Position numbers and translations under genes: made by a program
Shown: in pieces, positions 15,151 to 23,672 of the stretch
Position numbering within the stretch: the first letter of the stretch is position 1
How the letters are laid out: each line of letters begins with the position of its first letter
The notes under the pieces: generated by a model
The model's input: only the letters and a program-made list of their open reading frames with translations
The model's database searches: none
Told to the model about the DNA's origin: nothing
Source of the DNA: an uncultured bacterium
Lineage (GTDB): Bacteria > Actinomycetota > Coriobacteriia > Coriobacteriales > Coriobacteriaceae
Assembly: GCA_905215385.1 (NCBI GenBank)
Contig: CAJMPY010000028.1
Span: forward strand, 1 to 30,465
Direction of reading: 5' to 3'
Length of the DNA stretch: 30,465 nucleotides

Positions 15151-16833
15151 CTACTTGCGACGAATCAGCGCCGAGACCTCGGGCATCTTAAGGACGACGG
15201 CAAGGCCAAAGGTAACAGCAAGCGAGACGACACCCGCAACGCAAACGTAGCCAAGAGTAATCAGAATCGAGCCGCCAAGTGCCCCGACAAAGTGCTCAAG
15301 CGCCCACATGACGCCGGCGCCTGCGGCAGCACCCAGGCCACCGAGCAAAAGGCCAAAGAAACCGCCATGCAGGATAGATTTAACCTGAAGACCACGCAGA
15401 CGACGACGCAGCCACCACAGCGAGCAACCGACCAAGATCACGTAGTCGACGACATACGAAAGCGCGATTGCCGGCATACCGAAGCCCAGCACAACGCCAA
15501 ACAGCAGAACCGAGCCGGCCTGGCCGATGGCGGAATACAGGCAATAGCGGCTATAGGGCTTCATGTCGAGCAAGGCAGAGAAGCTCTTCTGCATCAGCAC
15601 GACCACGCCGTAGAGCGGCAGCGAGAACGCCAGGTAGACAAGGAACTCGGACACCAGCGCCACGCCGGACTCATCGAACTTGCCAGCGCAGTAGATCATG
15701 TTGAGCGGACGCGCGAAGACAATCAGGTACAGCGCGAACGGAACCAGGAAGAACAGCATCTGGGCGACGCCACGCGAAATGCCCGTGCGAACGCTGTCGT
15801 AATCCTTCTCCTGTGCGTCGTGAGAGAGCTCGGTATAGAGCGCCGTCGAAAGCGAGGCGGCAATCAGCGCGTAGGGCAGCGTGTACCACAGGCGCGCATA
15901 GGCGATGACGGAAGGACCGGTCTCGGGCTGGACCACCAGCGCAGCAGCGTTGGTGATAGAAGTCGAGACAAACATGCACACCGTAGCGAGCAGCGTCGGG
16001 ATACCGAGCGCAATCGTCTGGCGCAGTGCGGGGTCCTTAAAGTCGATATGGATATGGGGATGCACGCCGTGCTTGCCAAGCGCGGGGATCTGACAAGCCA
16101 TCTGAACAAAGACACCGAGGGTCGTACCGGCCGCAATCAAGATGATGCCGGCACGTTCGCCAAACTGTGCGGACACGGGCGCAAAGCCCATAAAGCTCGC
16201 AATGACGATCACATTGTTGAGGACCGGGGCAAACGTCGACCAGAAGTAGTCGCGGTGTGCGTTGAGAACGCCCGAGAACACCGAGCCCAAACCATAAAAC
16301 AGAATCTGGATGGCGAAGAAACGGAACATGAACGCAGCGGTATCCATGCTGCCGCCGTCACCCGAAAGGAACGATTGCGTCCAAATAAAGCCCGGAGCGA
16401 ACACGGTCCCCAGCAACGAAATGCCACCCAGCACCAATAGCAGAATACCGAGCAGGTTGCCCACGTACTCGTTCGAGGCCTCGCGACCCTGCTCACGCCT
16501 CACGCCCATGTACACGGGCAAAAACGCCGTCACGAGCATGCCGCCCATCACGAGTTCGTAAAGCATATTGGGCAGGTTGTTGGCGACCTGATAGGAGGAC
16601 GAGAGCAGCGACATGCCGATAGCGGCCGCCATTGCCCATGTGCGGATAAAGCCGGTGACGCGAGACACGATGGTCAGGATGGTCATAAGCCCGGCGGAAC
16701 GACCAACCGTGGAGTAGTCCGACGAGCCCATATCATCAGTGCCATCTCGCGACGAAGAAGCTTCGGATGAGGGTGTCTGAGGCGCAGATTCTTTTGCAAA
16801 ATGAGCTCCGCACTTCAATTCTTCCTGCGGCAT
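15151..16833 (-). CDS. murJ: MurJ/MviN lipid II flippase
   Basis: This is a polytopic membrane protein of the MOP superfamily that moves lipid II across the membrane for peptidoglycan synthesis. The 560-residue protein has a hydrophilic Ser/Glu-rich N-terminal tail of about 45 residues. The MurJ core follows with LMTILTIVSRVTGFIRTW, NNLPNMLYELVMGGMLVTAF and many further membrane segments. The NLPNMLYELV region and FLPVY are hallmark positions. It starts 3 bases after the ybaK stop, with GAGAGGA upstream, and abuts uvrC. The linkage of a cell-wall flippase to DNA-repair genes looks like a housekeeping gene string rather than a pathway. Confidence 0.93.
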   Translation of the reverse strand: MPQEELKCGAHFAKESAPQTPSSEASSSRDGTDDMGSSDYSTVGRSAGLMTILTIVSRVTGFIRTWAMAAAIGMSLLSSSYQVANNLPNMLYELVMGGMLVTAFLPVYMGVRREQGREASNEYVGNLLGILLLVLGGISLLGTVFAPGFIWTQSFLSGDGGSMDTAAFMFRFFAIQILFYGLGSVFSGVLNAHRDYFWSTFAPVLNNVIVIASFMGFAPVSAQFGERAGIILIAAGTTLGVFVQMACQIPALGKHGVHPHIHIDFKDPALRQTIALGIPTLLATVCMFVSTSITNAAALVVQPETGPSVIAYARLWYTLPYALIAASLSTALYTELSHDAQEKDYDSVRTGISRGVAQMLFFLVPFALYLIVFARPLNMIYCAGKFDESGVALVSEFLVYLAFSLPLYGVVVLMQKSFSALLDMKPYSRYCLYSAIGQAGSVLLFGVVLGFGMPAIALSYVVDYVILVGCSLWWLRRRLRGLQVKSILHGGFFGLLLGGLGAAAGAGVMWALEHFVGALGGSILITLGYVCVAGVVSLAVTFGLAVVLKMPEVSALIRRK

Positions 16834-16836
16834 CGC

Positions 16837-17337
16837 TCAGTCCTCTCTCGTAATCGGGGCGACCGTCGCCCCGCAAAATGCAATTAAATCATCGGGTGCA
16901 AGCTCAAGCTGATAACCACGCTTGCCTCCCGAAATAAAAATGGTATCCCAAAGGACACATGTCTCATCAATGAGCGTCCGGTAGCGTTTTTTCATACCGA
17001 CCGGACTGCAGCCGCCGCGAACGTAGCCAGTCGCCGCAAGCAAATCCTTCACATGCATCATGGCCAAGGACTTCTCCCCCGCGGCACGCGCGGCGGACTT
17101 TAGATCGAGCTCGTCGGCAACAGGGATGCAGCACACGACATGGTCGTTGGACGGCGTCACGCAGACCAAGGTCTTAAATCCTTGTCCGGGCTCCTCGCCA
17201 AGCTGCTCCGAAATCGCGACCCCCAGGCCCGCCGACTCATCACCATCGTCTTCGTACGTATGTAGAACATAGGAAATGCCGGCGCTTTCCAGCTCGCGCA
17301 TCGCATTGGTTTTTGGCGTCTTTACAGCCTTTGCCAT
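16837..17337 (-). CDS. ybaK: Cys-tRNA(Pro) deacylase, YbaK/EbsC family
   Basis: This small editing protein hydrolyses Cys wrongly attached to tRNA-Pro. From the ATG at 17337 (AAAGGAT upstream) it has 166 residues. KTPKTNAMRELESAGI at the start, GFKTLVC with the catalytic Lys (55), KSAARAAGEKSLAM and GYVRGGCSPVGMKK are the family blocks, and FISGGKRGYQLELAPDDL ends the fold. The length is typical. It is the first gene of a tight ybaK-murJ-uvrC string, with its own candidate -10 upstream after the uvrA terminator. Confidence 0.93.
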   Translation of the reverse strand: MAKAVKTPKTNAMRELESAGISYVLHTYEDDGDESAGLGVAISEQLGEEPGQGFKTLVCVTPSNDHVVCCIPVADELDLKSAARAAGEKSLAMMHVKDLLAATGYVRGGCSPVGMKKRYRTLIDETCVLWDTIFISGGKRGYQLELAPDDLIAFCGATVAPITRED

Positions 17338-17374
17338 GGCATATCCTTTCCCTCGCATTCGGACGCAAGGATTA

Positions 17375-17380
17375 AGTATA
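17375..17380 (-). promoter_or_regulatory. Candidate -10 (TATACT) for ybaK-murJ-uvrC
   Basis: TATACT on the minus strand lies 38 bp before the ybaK ATG and after the uvrA hairpin. The -35 region (GTGACG about 19 bp upstream) is weak. Confidence 0.3.
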
Positions 17381-17418
17381 TGTCCAATTCGGCTGCATAC
17401 GTCACTTCGACACAGCAA

Positions 17419-17449
17419 GCGCCATCGAATCACAAGGAGTCGATGGCGC
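17419..17449 (-). terminator. uvrA terminator hairpin
   Basis: A perfect 10-bp stem, GCGCCATCGA with TCGATGGCGC, has an 11-base loop. It starts 20 bases after the uvrA stop. Only a weak T-rich tail (TTGCTGTG) follows, so termination may be partial. Confidence 0.6.
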
Positions 17450-17469
17450 CCATAAACTGAATCGCCTAT

Positions 17470-20349
17470 TTATTGAGCATCAAGTTGAGCCTGACGCTCC
17501 CGGTCACGCCTGAGCAACGGCGCCAAAAACTTGCCCGTATAACTTTGCGGACAGTCCGCAACCTGCTCCGGTGTGCCCGAAACCACGACGGTTCCGCCGC
17601 CGTTACCGCCCTCGGGGCCCATATCGATCAGGCGGTCGGCAACCTTGATGACATCAAGGTTATGTTCAATCACCAGCACCGTGTTGCCCGCATCGACCAA
17701 GCGCTGCAGCACATCGAGCAGCTGGCGGACGTCCTCAAAATGGAGACCGGTCGTCGGCTCATCCAGAATGTAGAACGTCTTACCCGTCTGACGGCGGTGA
17801 AGTTCCTTGGCGAGCTTTACGCGCTGTGCCTCGCCACCCGAAAGCGTCGTTGCCGGCTGGCCCAAGCTCACATAGCCCAGGCCCACATCGTACAGAGTCT
17901 GGAGCTTACGCTTAATTTGAGGAATATTGCCAAAGAAAGCCAGCGCCTCGGTGACGCTCATGTCGAGCACGTCAGAGATGGTCTTACCACGGTAGGTGAC
18001 CTCAAGCGTCTCGCGATTATAGCGCTTGCCGCCGCAGACCTCGCAGGGAACATAGATATCGGGAAGGAAGTGCATCTCGATCTTAATTTGTCCGTCGCCC
18101 TTGCATGCTTCGCAGCGGCCGCCGCTCACGTTAAAGGAGAAACGTCCCGGCGAGTAGCCGCGTGCCTTCGACTCCGGTGTGCTCGCAAACAGCGCGCGCA
18201 GATCATCCCACAGGCCAATGTACGTAGCGGGATTGGAACGCGGTGTACGGCCGATCGGCGACTGGTCAATGTCGATCACCTTATCGATGCACTCGATACC
18301 CTCGAGCTTTTTGTACGGGCCCACAGGACGCGTCGAGCGATGAATGGCATTCGTAAGAGCAGGCGCGATGGTGTCGGTAACCAGGGAGCTCTTGCCCGAT
18401 CCCGACACGCCGGTAACAACCGTAAGCGTACCGAACTCAATCTTGGCGGTAACGTTTTTAAGGTTGTTGGCACGGGCGCCCGTGATCTTAAGGCAGCCGC
18501 GACCGGGCTTGCGGCGCTTATCGGGAACCCGAATCATTCGCTTGCCAGTCAGGTAGGCACCCGTCATCGAATCGGGGCACGCCATGATATCGGCAGGCGT
18601 TCCCGCGGCGACCACGTGTCCGCCGTTCACGCCCGCGCCAGGGCCCATGTCGATCACATAGTCGGCAGCACGAATCGTATCCTCATCATGCTCGACGACG
18701 ATGACGGTATTGCCGATATCGCGCAGGCGCTCAAGCGTCTTGATCAGGCGCTCGTTATCGCGCTGATGGAGGCCGATCGATGGCTCGTCCAAAATGTACA
18801 GGACACCCATGAGGCCGGCGCCGATCTGCGTTGCCAGGCGAATGCGCTGGGCCTCGCCTCCGGAAAGCGTCGCCGAGGCACGGTCGAGGGTCAGATAGTC
18901 GAGTCCGACATCGACCAGAAAGCGCAGGCGCTCCAGGATTTCCTTAACGATGCGCCCGCCGATAAATTGTTGGCGCTCGGTAAGCTCCAGGCCCTCAAAA
19001 AACTCGAGCGACTCGCGGCACGACAGACAACAAACCTCGTAAATGGACTTGCCGCCCACGGTGACGGCGAGCATCTCGGGGCGCAAACGAGCGCCGTGGC
19101 AGCTCGAGCACGGCTCCTCGCGGATGTACTTCTCCAAGCGCGCCTTGGTGTTCTCATTCGTCGTCTCGGTATAGCGCTCGTACAGGATATTGCGCACACC
19201 CGAGAACTTGGTGTCCCACTGGCTGCGGCGCCCATCGAGCTTTTGATAGTCGACCGAAATCTTCTGGTCGCCCATGCCGTCTAAAAACGCACGACACACC
19301 CGCGGAGGCAGATCCTCCCACGGCGTATCGACGCTCACCTTAAAGTGTTTGCAGACCGCAGCGAAAATCTGCGGATAGTAGTTAGAGTTGCCAAACAGGC
19401 TGCCAAAGACCCCGTCGGCGATCGACTTCGAGGGGTCTTCGATTAGGGCCTCGGCATCGACCGTCTTCTTAAAGCCCAGGCCATCGCACTCGGGGCACGC
19501 GCCATAGGGCGCGTTGAACGAGAAATCACGCGGCTGCAGGTCATCGATGGAGTGTCCATGCTCCGGGCACGCTAACGCCAGCGAATACTCCAGCAACTCG
19601 CCTTCGGTCCCCTCGGGAGCGTCGCGGTCGGGCAGCAAGTATACGTTCACATTGCCGTGCGCCAGCGCAGTCGCCTGTTCAACGGACTCGGCAATACGGC
19701 CCAGCGAGTTCTCGCGAATCACGATGCGGTCGACCACGACCTCGATATCGTGCTTGAATTTCTTATCCAAATCGATAGGGGCATCAAGCGAGCGAACCTC
19801 GCCGTCGACACGCACGCGGCTAAAGCCCTCGGCGCGAAGGTCCTCAAACAGCTTGGTGTACTCGCCTTTTCGCCCGCGCACCACCGGTGCCAGCACAAAC
19901 GCGCGGCGGCCCTCCCCCGCCGCCAGGACCTTATCGGCGACCTGGTCGGTCGTCTGGCGCTCAATGACGCGGCCGCATTCGGGACAGTGCGGGGTGCCCA
20001 CACGGGCGAACAGCAGACGCAGATAGTCATAAATCTCGGTTACGGTGCCAACCGTCGAGCGAGGGTTTTTAGATGTCGTCTTTTGGTCGATCGACACCGC
20101 CGGCGAAAGGCCGTCGATTGAATCCAAGTCGGGTTTGTCCATCTGGCCCAAGAACTGGCGCGCATAACTCGAAAGGCTCTCGACGTATCGACGCTGGCCC
20201 TCGGCATAGATAGTGTCGAATGCCAGCGAACTCTTGCCCGAGCCAGAAAGACCGGTAATGACCACGAGTTGGTCACGCGGAATGGAAACATCGATATCAC
20301 GGAGGTTGTGCTCACGAGCGCCGCGAATAACGATAGAGGAATCAGACAT
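17470..20349 (-). CDS. uvrA: UvrABC excinuclease subunit A
   Basis: UvrA is the damage-sensing ATPase dimer of nucleotide excision repair. The 959-residue protein has two ABC ATPase halves. The first Walker A is GLSGSGKS (33-40) and the second GVSGSGKSSLV. Signatures are LSGGEAQRIRLATQ and LSGGEAQRVKLAKEL, with Walker B regions ILDEPSIGLHQ and ILDEPTTGLHF. Zinc-finger Cys pairs appear in CPECG, CPECDGLGF, CSSCHGARL, CEACKGDG and CEVCGGKRYN. The ATG at 20349 has AAGGAG five bases upstream. A near-consensus actinobacterial LexA box lies upstream, consistent with SOS control. Length and domain order are normal. Confidence 0.98.
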   Translation of the reverse strand: MSDSSIVIRGAREHNLRDIDVSIPRDQLVVITGLSGSGKSSLAFDTIYAEGQRRYVESLSSYARQFLGQMDKPDLDSIDGLSPAVSIDQKTTSKNPRSTVGTVTEIYDYLRLLFARVGTPHCPECGRVIERQTTDQVADKVLAAGEGRRAFVLAPVVRGRKGEYTKLFEDLRAEGFSRVRVDGEVRSLDAPIDLDKKFKHDIEVVVDRIVIRENSLGRIAESVEQATALAHGNVNVYLLPDRDAPEGTEGELLEYSLALACPEHGHSIDDLQPRDFSFNAPYGACPECDGLGFKKTVDAEALIEDPSKSIADGVFGSLFGNSNYYPQIFAAVCKHFKVSVDTPWEDLPPRVCRAFLDGMGDQKISVDYQKLDGRRSQWDTKFSGVRNILYERYTETTNENTKARLEKYIREEPCSSCHGARLRPEMLAVTVGGKSIYEVCCLSCRESLEFFEGLELTERQQFIGGRIVKEILERLRFLVDVGLDYLTLDRASATLSGGEAQRIRLATQIGAGLMGVLYILDEPSIGLHQRDNERLIKTLERLRDIGNTVIVVEHDEDTIRAADYVIDMGPGAGVNGGHVVAAGTPADIMACPDSMTGAYLTGKRMIRVPDKRRKPGRGCLKITGARANNLKNVTAKIEFGTLTVVTGVSGSGKSSLVTDTIAPALTNAIHRSTRPVGPYKKLEGIECIDKVIDIDQSPIGRTPRSNPATYIGLWDDLRALFASTPESKARGYSPGRFSFNVSGGRCEACKGDGQIKIEMHFLPDIYVPCEVCGGKRYNRETLEVTYRGKTISDVLDMSVTEALAFFGNIPQIKRKLQTLYDVGLGYVSLGQPATTLSGGEAQRVKLAKELHRRQTGKTFYILDEPTTGLHFEDVRQLLDVLQRLVDAGNTVLVIEHNLDVIKVADRLIDMGPEGGNGGGTVVVSGTPEQVADCPQSYTGKFLAPLLRRDRERQAQLDAQ

Positions 20350-20410
20350 GGAAGCTCCTTGCCTCCTATTGCATCGAATCATACTGCCGATGAGTTTAGC
20401 GCACTCGACG

Positions 20411-20424
20411 CGCACAGATGTTCG
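20411..20424. promoter_or_regulatory. LexA (SOS) box upstream of uvrA
   Basis: CGCACAGATGTTCG matches the actinobacterial LexA consensus CGAACRNRYGTTCG at 13 of 14 positions; only the third base differs. It lies 62-75 bp before the uvrA start and about 120 bp before the divergent LtaS-like gene, so it could affect both. The exact uvrA promoter is not clear to me. Confidence 0.6.
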
Positions 20425-20542
20425 TAATACAAGATTCGCAGACCTTTAGCTTTGCGTATCGGGCGCTTTGTTTCTCGAAATGCCGTGGAAAGGTTACAGT
20501 AATCTAATACTGAACTTAATTTGCTGTACCAGAGGAACGTCC

Positions 20543-22696
20543 ATGACCGAAGATATCCCCCTTGAAATCACTTCGAGCGACATGGCCAATCTGCCCATAT
20601 TCATCGCCGTCCTTATCGTGGCCGCCGTCGTCGTGCGCGTGTATTTTTCAATCAAACGCAACGAAAAGCCACCCATTGCCCGCGTCTTTTGGTGCGCGAC
20701 GCTCCTCATCCCGCTCGGCGTGGTAGCTGCATGGATTACGAATCAATCGCTCGTAAATGAGGGCAGCTCCCTATGGGTCCTTTCTTATTCGGCGCTCGGT
20801 GCTGCCGCCGTCATGCTTCTTGTCGAGCCCTTGGTTTCGGGACTTATCGACCAAACCGACCTTGCGACGGGAACGGTTGCCTGTATTTGCCGCGACATCC
20901 TTGTCATCGCCGCTGTTTCAGCGCTCTCGTTCGTTTCAATCGAAATTGCCTGCAACGAAACGTTCTATCGCATTCCCGCCAACTCATTCGGGTTTTCCGT
21001 CGGGTTGCTCGCGACGGTTCTGCTCTCCCTTTATTTGCTGGGACAGCGTCATGGAGGCGTCATGGTCCTCGTGCCCGTCGTCTGTTGCATCCTTGGCATT
21101 GCCGAGCACTTCGTCATAACGTTTAAAGGCGAAGCCATCCTGCCAAGCGATATCTTGGCCCTTGGCACCGCAATGGAAGTGAGCGAGGGATACGAGTTTA
21201 CCTTTACCGCCGGAATCGTAACCTCTCTCGCCCTGCTGGAGATTTCCCTGGGGCTTCTTTCGCTCATCCGACCGCGAAAGCTCCGTACGCCCACCCATGT
21301 CTTCCCCGCTATCGCCGCTAACCTCTGTGCTTTTCTGCTCGTGACCGTTGTGGGGCTCTCAGGCTTTTCCAACATCGACTTGGAGCAGGCGCTGGATTTT
21401 GGATTTGACCGTTGGCAGCCCATCACCACGTATGCGTCTCAGGGTTTTATCACTTCGTTCACCGAAATGGTCAACGAGTTGCCCATTGAGAAGCCCGAAG
21501 ACTATACGCCCGATGAGGCGCAGAGCATCGAGCAGGAGCTCGCCGCCGTCTACGACAGCACATATGGCTCGAGCGAACAGCGCGCGGCGGCCGTTGCCCA
21601 GTTCAATGAAATCAAGCCGACGATTGTTGCCGTCATGAACGAGAGCTTTAGCGACCTTTCGTGCTTTGAGCAGCTCCAGGCGGCCGGGTACTCCGGCCCC
21701 GCATTCTACAACTCGCTTCCCGACACACTTGTTCGCGGCACCATGCTCGCTTCGGTCGCCGGTGGCGGAACGGCGAACTCCGAATTCGAATTTTTGACCG
21801 GAGCGACAACGGCCTTTGTCGGATTAGGCAAGATCCCCTATCAGCTGTATCAGATGAATGGCGTAAACAGCCTGGCAAAGGACCTTAAAGAGCTTGGGTA
21901 TACCACTACCGCTATGCACCCGCAAAACCCCGTCAACTACCATCGAGATAAAATCTATCAGCAGCTGGGCTTTGGAGACTTTCTTTCAATCGGCGATTTC
22001 GAAGGTGCGCCCTATTACCATGCCGGCGTATGCGACTACGCCACCTACGACAAGATACTCGACCTGCTTAGAACCGACGAAGCGCCGCAGTTCATCTTTG
22101 ACGTCACGATGCAAAATCACGGCGGCTACGACTATGGCACCGTTCCCGCCGAAGAGCTGACAAACTATTGGGTCGAGGGAGCCAGCGAAGGCGCCAACAG
22201 CGCGCTCAACACCTATCTCACCTGCATCAACGCATCCGACCGGGACCTCGAGTACTTTATCAACGAGCTCCGCAACATCGGCAGACCGGTTGTTCTTGTC
22301 TTTTTTGGCGACCATCAGCCGAGCGCCGCAACGACTCTCAACGACGAGCTGTACCCTCAGGAAGATACGGCAAGCCACGCTTTCCGTATCTATCAGTCGA
22401 CATATCTCGTCTGGGCTAACTATGAGATCGCCGGCAATACCGAGCTCAACGTCTACGACACCGTCGGGGCAAACGAGATTGCAGCCATTACCCTTAATAA
22501 GATCGGCGCCCCGCTCACCAATTACCAAAAGGCCCTGCTTGCGACAAGGTCAGATGTGCCCACCATCAATGTCGCCGGCTATCTCGGTGCCGACGGGCTG
22601 CGCTACGACTTGGAATCGGAAGACAGCCCCTACGCCTCGACGATCGACAAGCTGCAGCGCATGCAATACCTCGAGTTCGCCAGCAAAGTTCAGTAA
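20543..22696 (+). CDS. LtaS-like phosphoglycerol transferase (membrane sulfatase-fold protein)
   Basis: This membrane enzyme belongs to the LTA synthase/MdoB family, which moves glycerol-phosphate from phosphatidylglycerol onto teichoic acids or glycans outside the cell. From the ATG at 20543 (AGAGGA upstream) it has 717 residues. About eight membrane segments lie in residues 16-275. The extracellular sulfatase-like domain starts near 358 with MNESFSD. The presumed nucleophile is Thr410 in GGGTANSEFEFLTG, with metal-binding His526 in MQNHGGYD and Asp590-His591 in FFGDHQP. These match the LtaS active site. It is divergent from uvrA. The acceptor polymer in this organism is not known to me, so I give no gene symbol. 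Confidence 0.88.
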   Translation: MTEDIPLEITSSDMANLPIFIAVLIVAAVVVRVYFSIKRNEKPPIARVFWCATLLIPLGVVAAWITNQSLVNEGSSLWVLSYSALGAAAVMLLVEPLVSGLIDQTDLATGTVACICRDILVIAAVSALSFVSIEIACNETFYRIPANSFGFSVGLLATVLLSLYLLGQRHGGVMVLVPVVCCILGIAEHFVITFKGEAILPSDILALGTAMEVSEGYEFTFTAGIVTSLALLEISLGLLSLIRPRKLRTPTHVFPAIAANLCAFLLVTVVGLSGFSNIDLEQALDFGFDRWQPITTYASQGFITSFTEMVNELPIEKPEDYTPDEAQSIEQELAAVYDSTYGSSEQRAAAVAQFNEIKPTIVAVMNESFSDLSCFEQLQAAGYSGPAFYNSLPDTLVRGTMLASVAGGGTANSEFEFLTGATTAFVGLGKIPYQLYQMNGVNSLAKDLKELGYTTTAMHPQNPVNYHRDKIYQQLGFGDFLSIGDFEGAPYYHAGVCDYATYDKILDLLRTDEAPQFIFDVTMQNHGGYDYGTVPAEELTNYWVEGASEGANSALNTYLTCINASDRDLEYFINELRNIGRPVVLVFFGDHQPSAATTLNDELYPQEDTASHAFRIYQSTYLVWANYEIAGNTELNVYDTVGANEIAAITLNKIGAPLTNYQKALLATRSDVPTINVAGYLGADGLRYDLESEDSPYASTIDKLQRMQYLEFASKVQ

Positions 22697-22756
22697 GCCC
22701 GCCCATTCGCTTGGGCCCATCGTATTGCAAGCACGCTCGGCCCAAACGCATCGCAA

Positions 22757-22786
22757 ATGACTCCCGCTCGCAAACGAGGGTACAAT
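22757..22786 (+). promoter_or_regulatory. Candidate promoter of the mrp gene
   Basis: ATGACT (22757-22762) and TACAAT (22781-22786) are 18 bp apart. A TTGGGCC/GGCCCAA hairpin (22711-22745) just upstream may end the LtaS-like transcript, though no T-run follows. A small GGGGC/GCCCC hairpin (22806-22819) lies in the presumed leader. Confidence 0.45.
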
Positions 22787-22841
22787 GACGCTCGTGTCAC
22801 ATCGCGGGGCCCCGGCCCCAGCATATACAAAGGAGTCATAC

Positions 22842-23672
22842 ATGGGTTGCGAACACGCACAGGCCGCCGGCGGACAAACGTCGCCGTCGCAATTTGAGGA
22901 GAACACGCTGTCCGAGGTCAAGCGCGTCATCGCCGTGCTTTCCGGCAAGGGCGGTGTCGGCAAGTCATTTGTCACCGGTGCCATCGCCACCGAGCTTGCC
23001 CGTCACGGCCGCAAGGTCGGCGTCCTCGATGCCGACATCACCGGTCCCTCTATCCCCAAGATGTTCGGTATGAGTGGACGCCACGTCCATGCCCTTGGCA
23101 ACCTTATGCTGCCCGAAATCTCCGAGCACGGCGTCAAGGTCATGAGCTCCAACCTGCTGCTCCAAAACGAGACCGACCCCGTCCTTTGGCGCGGTCCGGT
23201 CATCGCAGGCGCCATTAGGCAGTTCTGGAGCGAGACCTCGTGGGGCCCCATCGACTACCTACTGGTCGACATGCCTCCGGGAACAGGCGACGTCGCGCTC
23301 ACCGTCTTCCAGTCGCTGCCGGTCGACGGCATCGTCATCGTCACGAGCCCGCAGGATCTGGTCTCGATGATCGTCGCCAAGGCGGTCAACATGGCCGAGA
23401 AGATGAACGTCCCCATTCTGGGCATTGTCGAGAACATGAGCTATATTGAGTGCCCCGACTGCGGCAAGAAGATCGAGGTCTTTGGCAAGAGCAAGCTCCC
23501 CGAGGTCGCAAAGCACTATAACCTCGACATCTTGGGCCAGCTTCCCATTAATCCGGCACTCGCCGAGGCCTGCGATAAGGGCGAGGTCGAGACCGCGCTG
23601 CCCGATGGCATGTTGCCCAAGGCAGTCTCTGCCGTCGAGGCTATTACCCCGCACGAGACCGACGAGGCCTAA
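22842..23672 (+). CDS. mrp: Mrp/ApbC-type P-loop ATPase, iron-sulfur cluster carrier
   Basis: This is a MinD-like ATPase that binds and transfers Fe-S clusters to apoproteins. From the ATG at 22842 (AAAGGAG upstream) it has 276 residues. The deviant Walker A is SGKGGVGKS (34-42), with DADITGPSIP, DMPPGTGDVALT and IVTSPQDLV. The cluster-binding CxxC is in ECPDCGKK, followed by FGKSKLPEVAKHYNLDILGQ. All are standard for the family. The next gene's GTG directly follows its TAA, so it is coupled to the HI0933-type flavoprotein. Confidence 0.94.
   Translation: MGCEHAQAAGGQTSPSQFEENTLSEVKRVIAVLSGKGGVGKSFVTGAIATELARHGRKVGVLDADITGPSIPKMFGMSGRHVHALGNLMLPEISEHGVKVMSSNLLLQNETDPVLWRGPVIAGAIRQFWSETSWGPIDYLLVDMPPGTGDVALTVFQSLPVDGIVIVTSPQDLVSMIVAKAVNMAEKMNVPILGIVENMSYIECPDCGKKIEVFGKSKLPEVAKHYNLDILGQLPINPALAEACDKGEVETALPDGMLPKAVSAVEAITPHETDEA

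Noticed and set aside
13615..16440. Very long plus-strand open frame (941 codons) opposite uvrC and murJ
   Set aside because: It runs antisense to two clear genes, has no family likeness and arises from GC-rich codon use.
17473..19284. Plus-strand open frame opposite uvrA
   Set aside because: Antisense to a fully conserved gene, with no ribosome site or recognisable domain.
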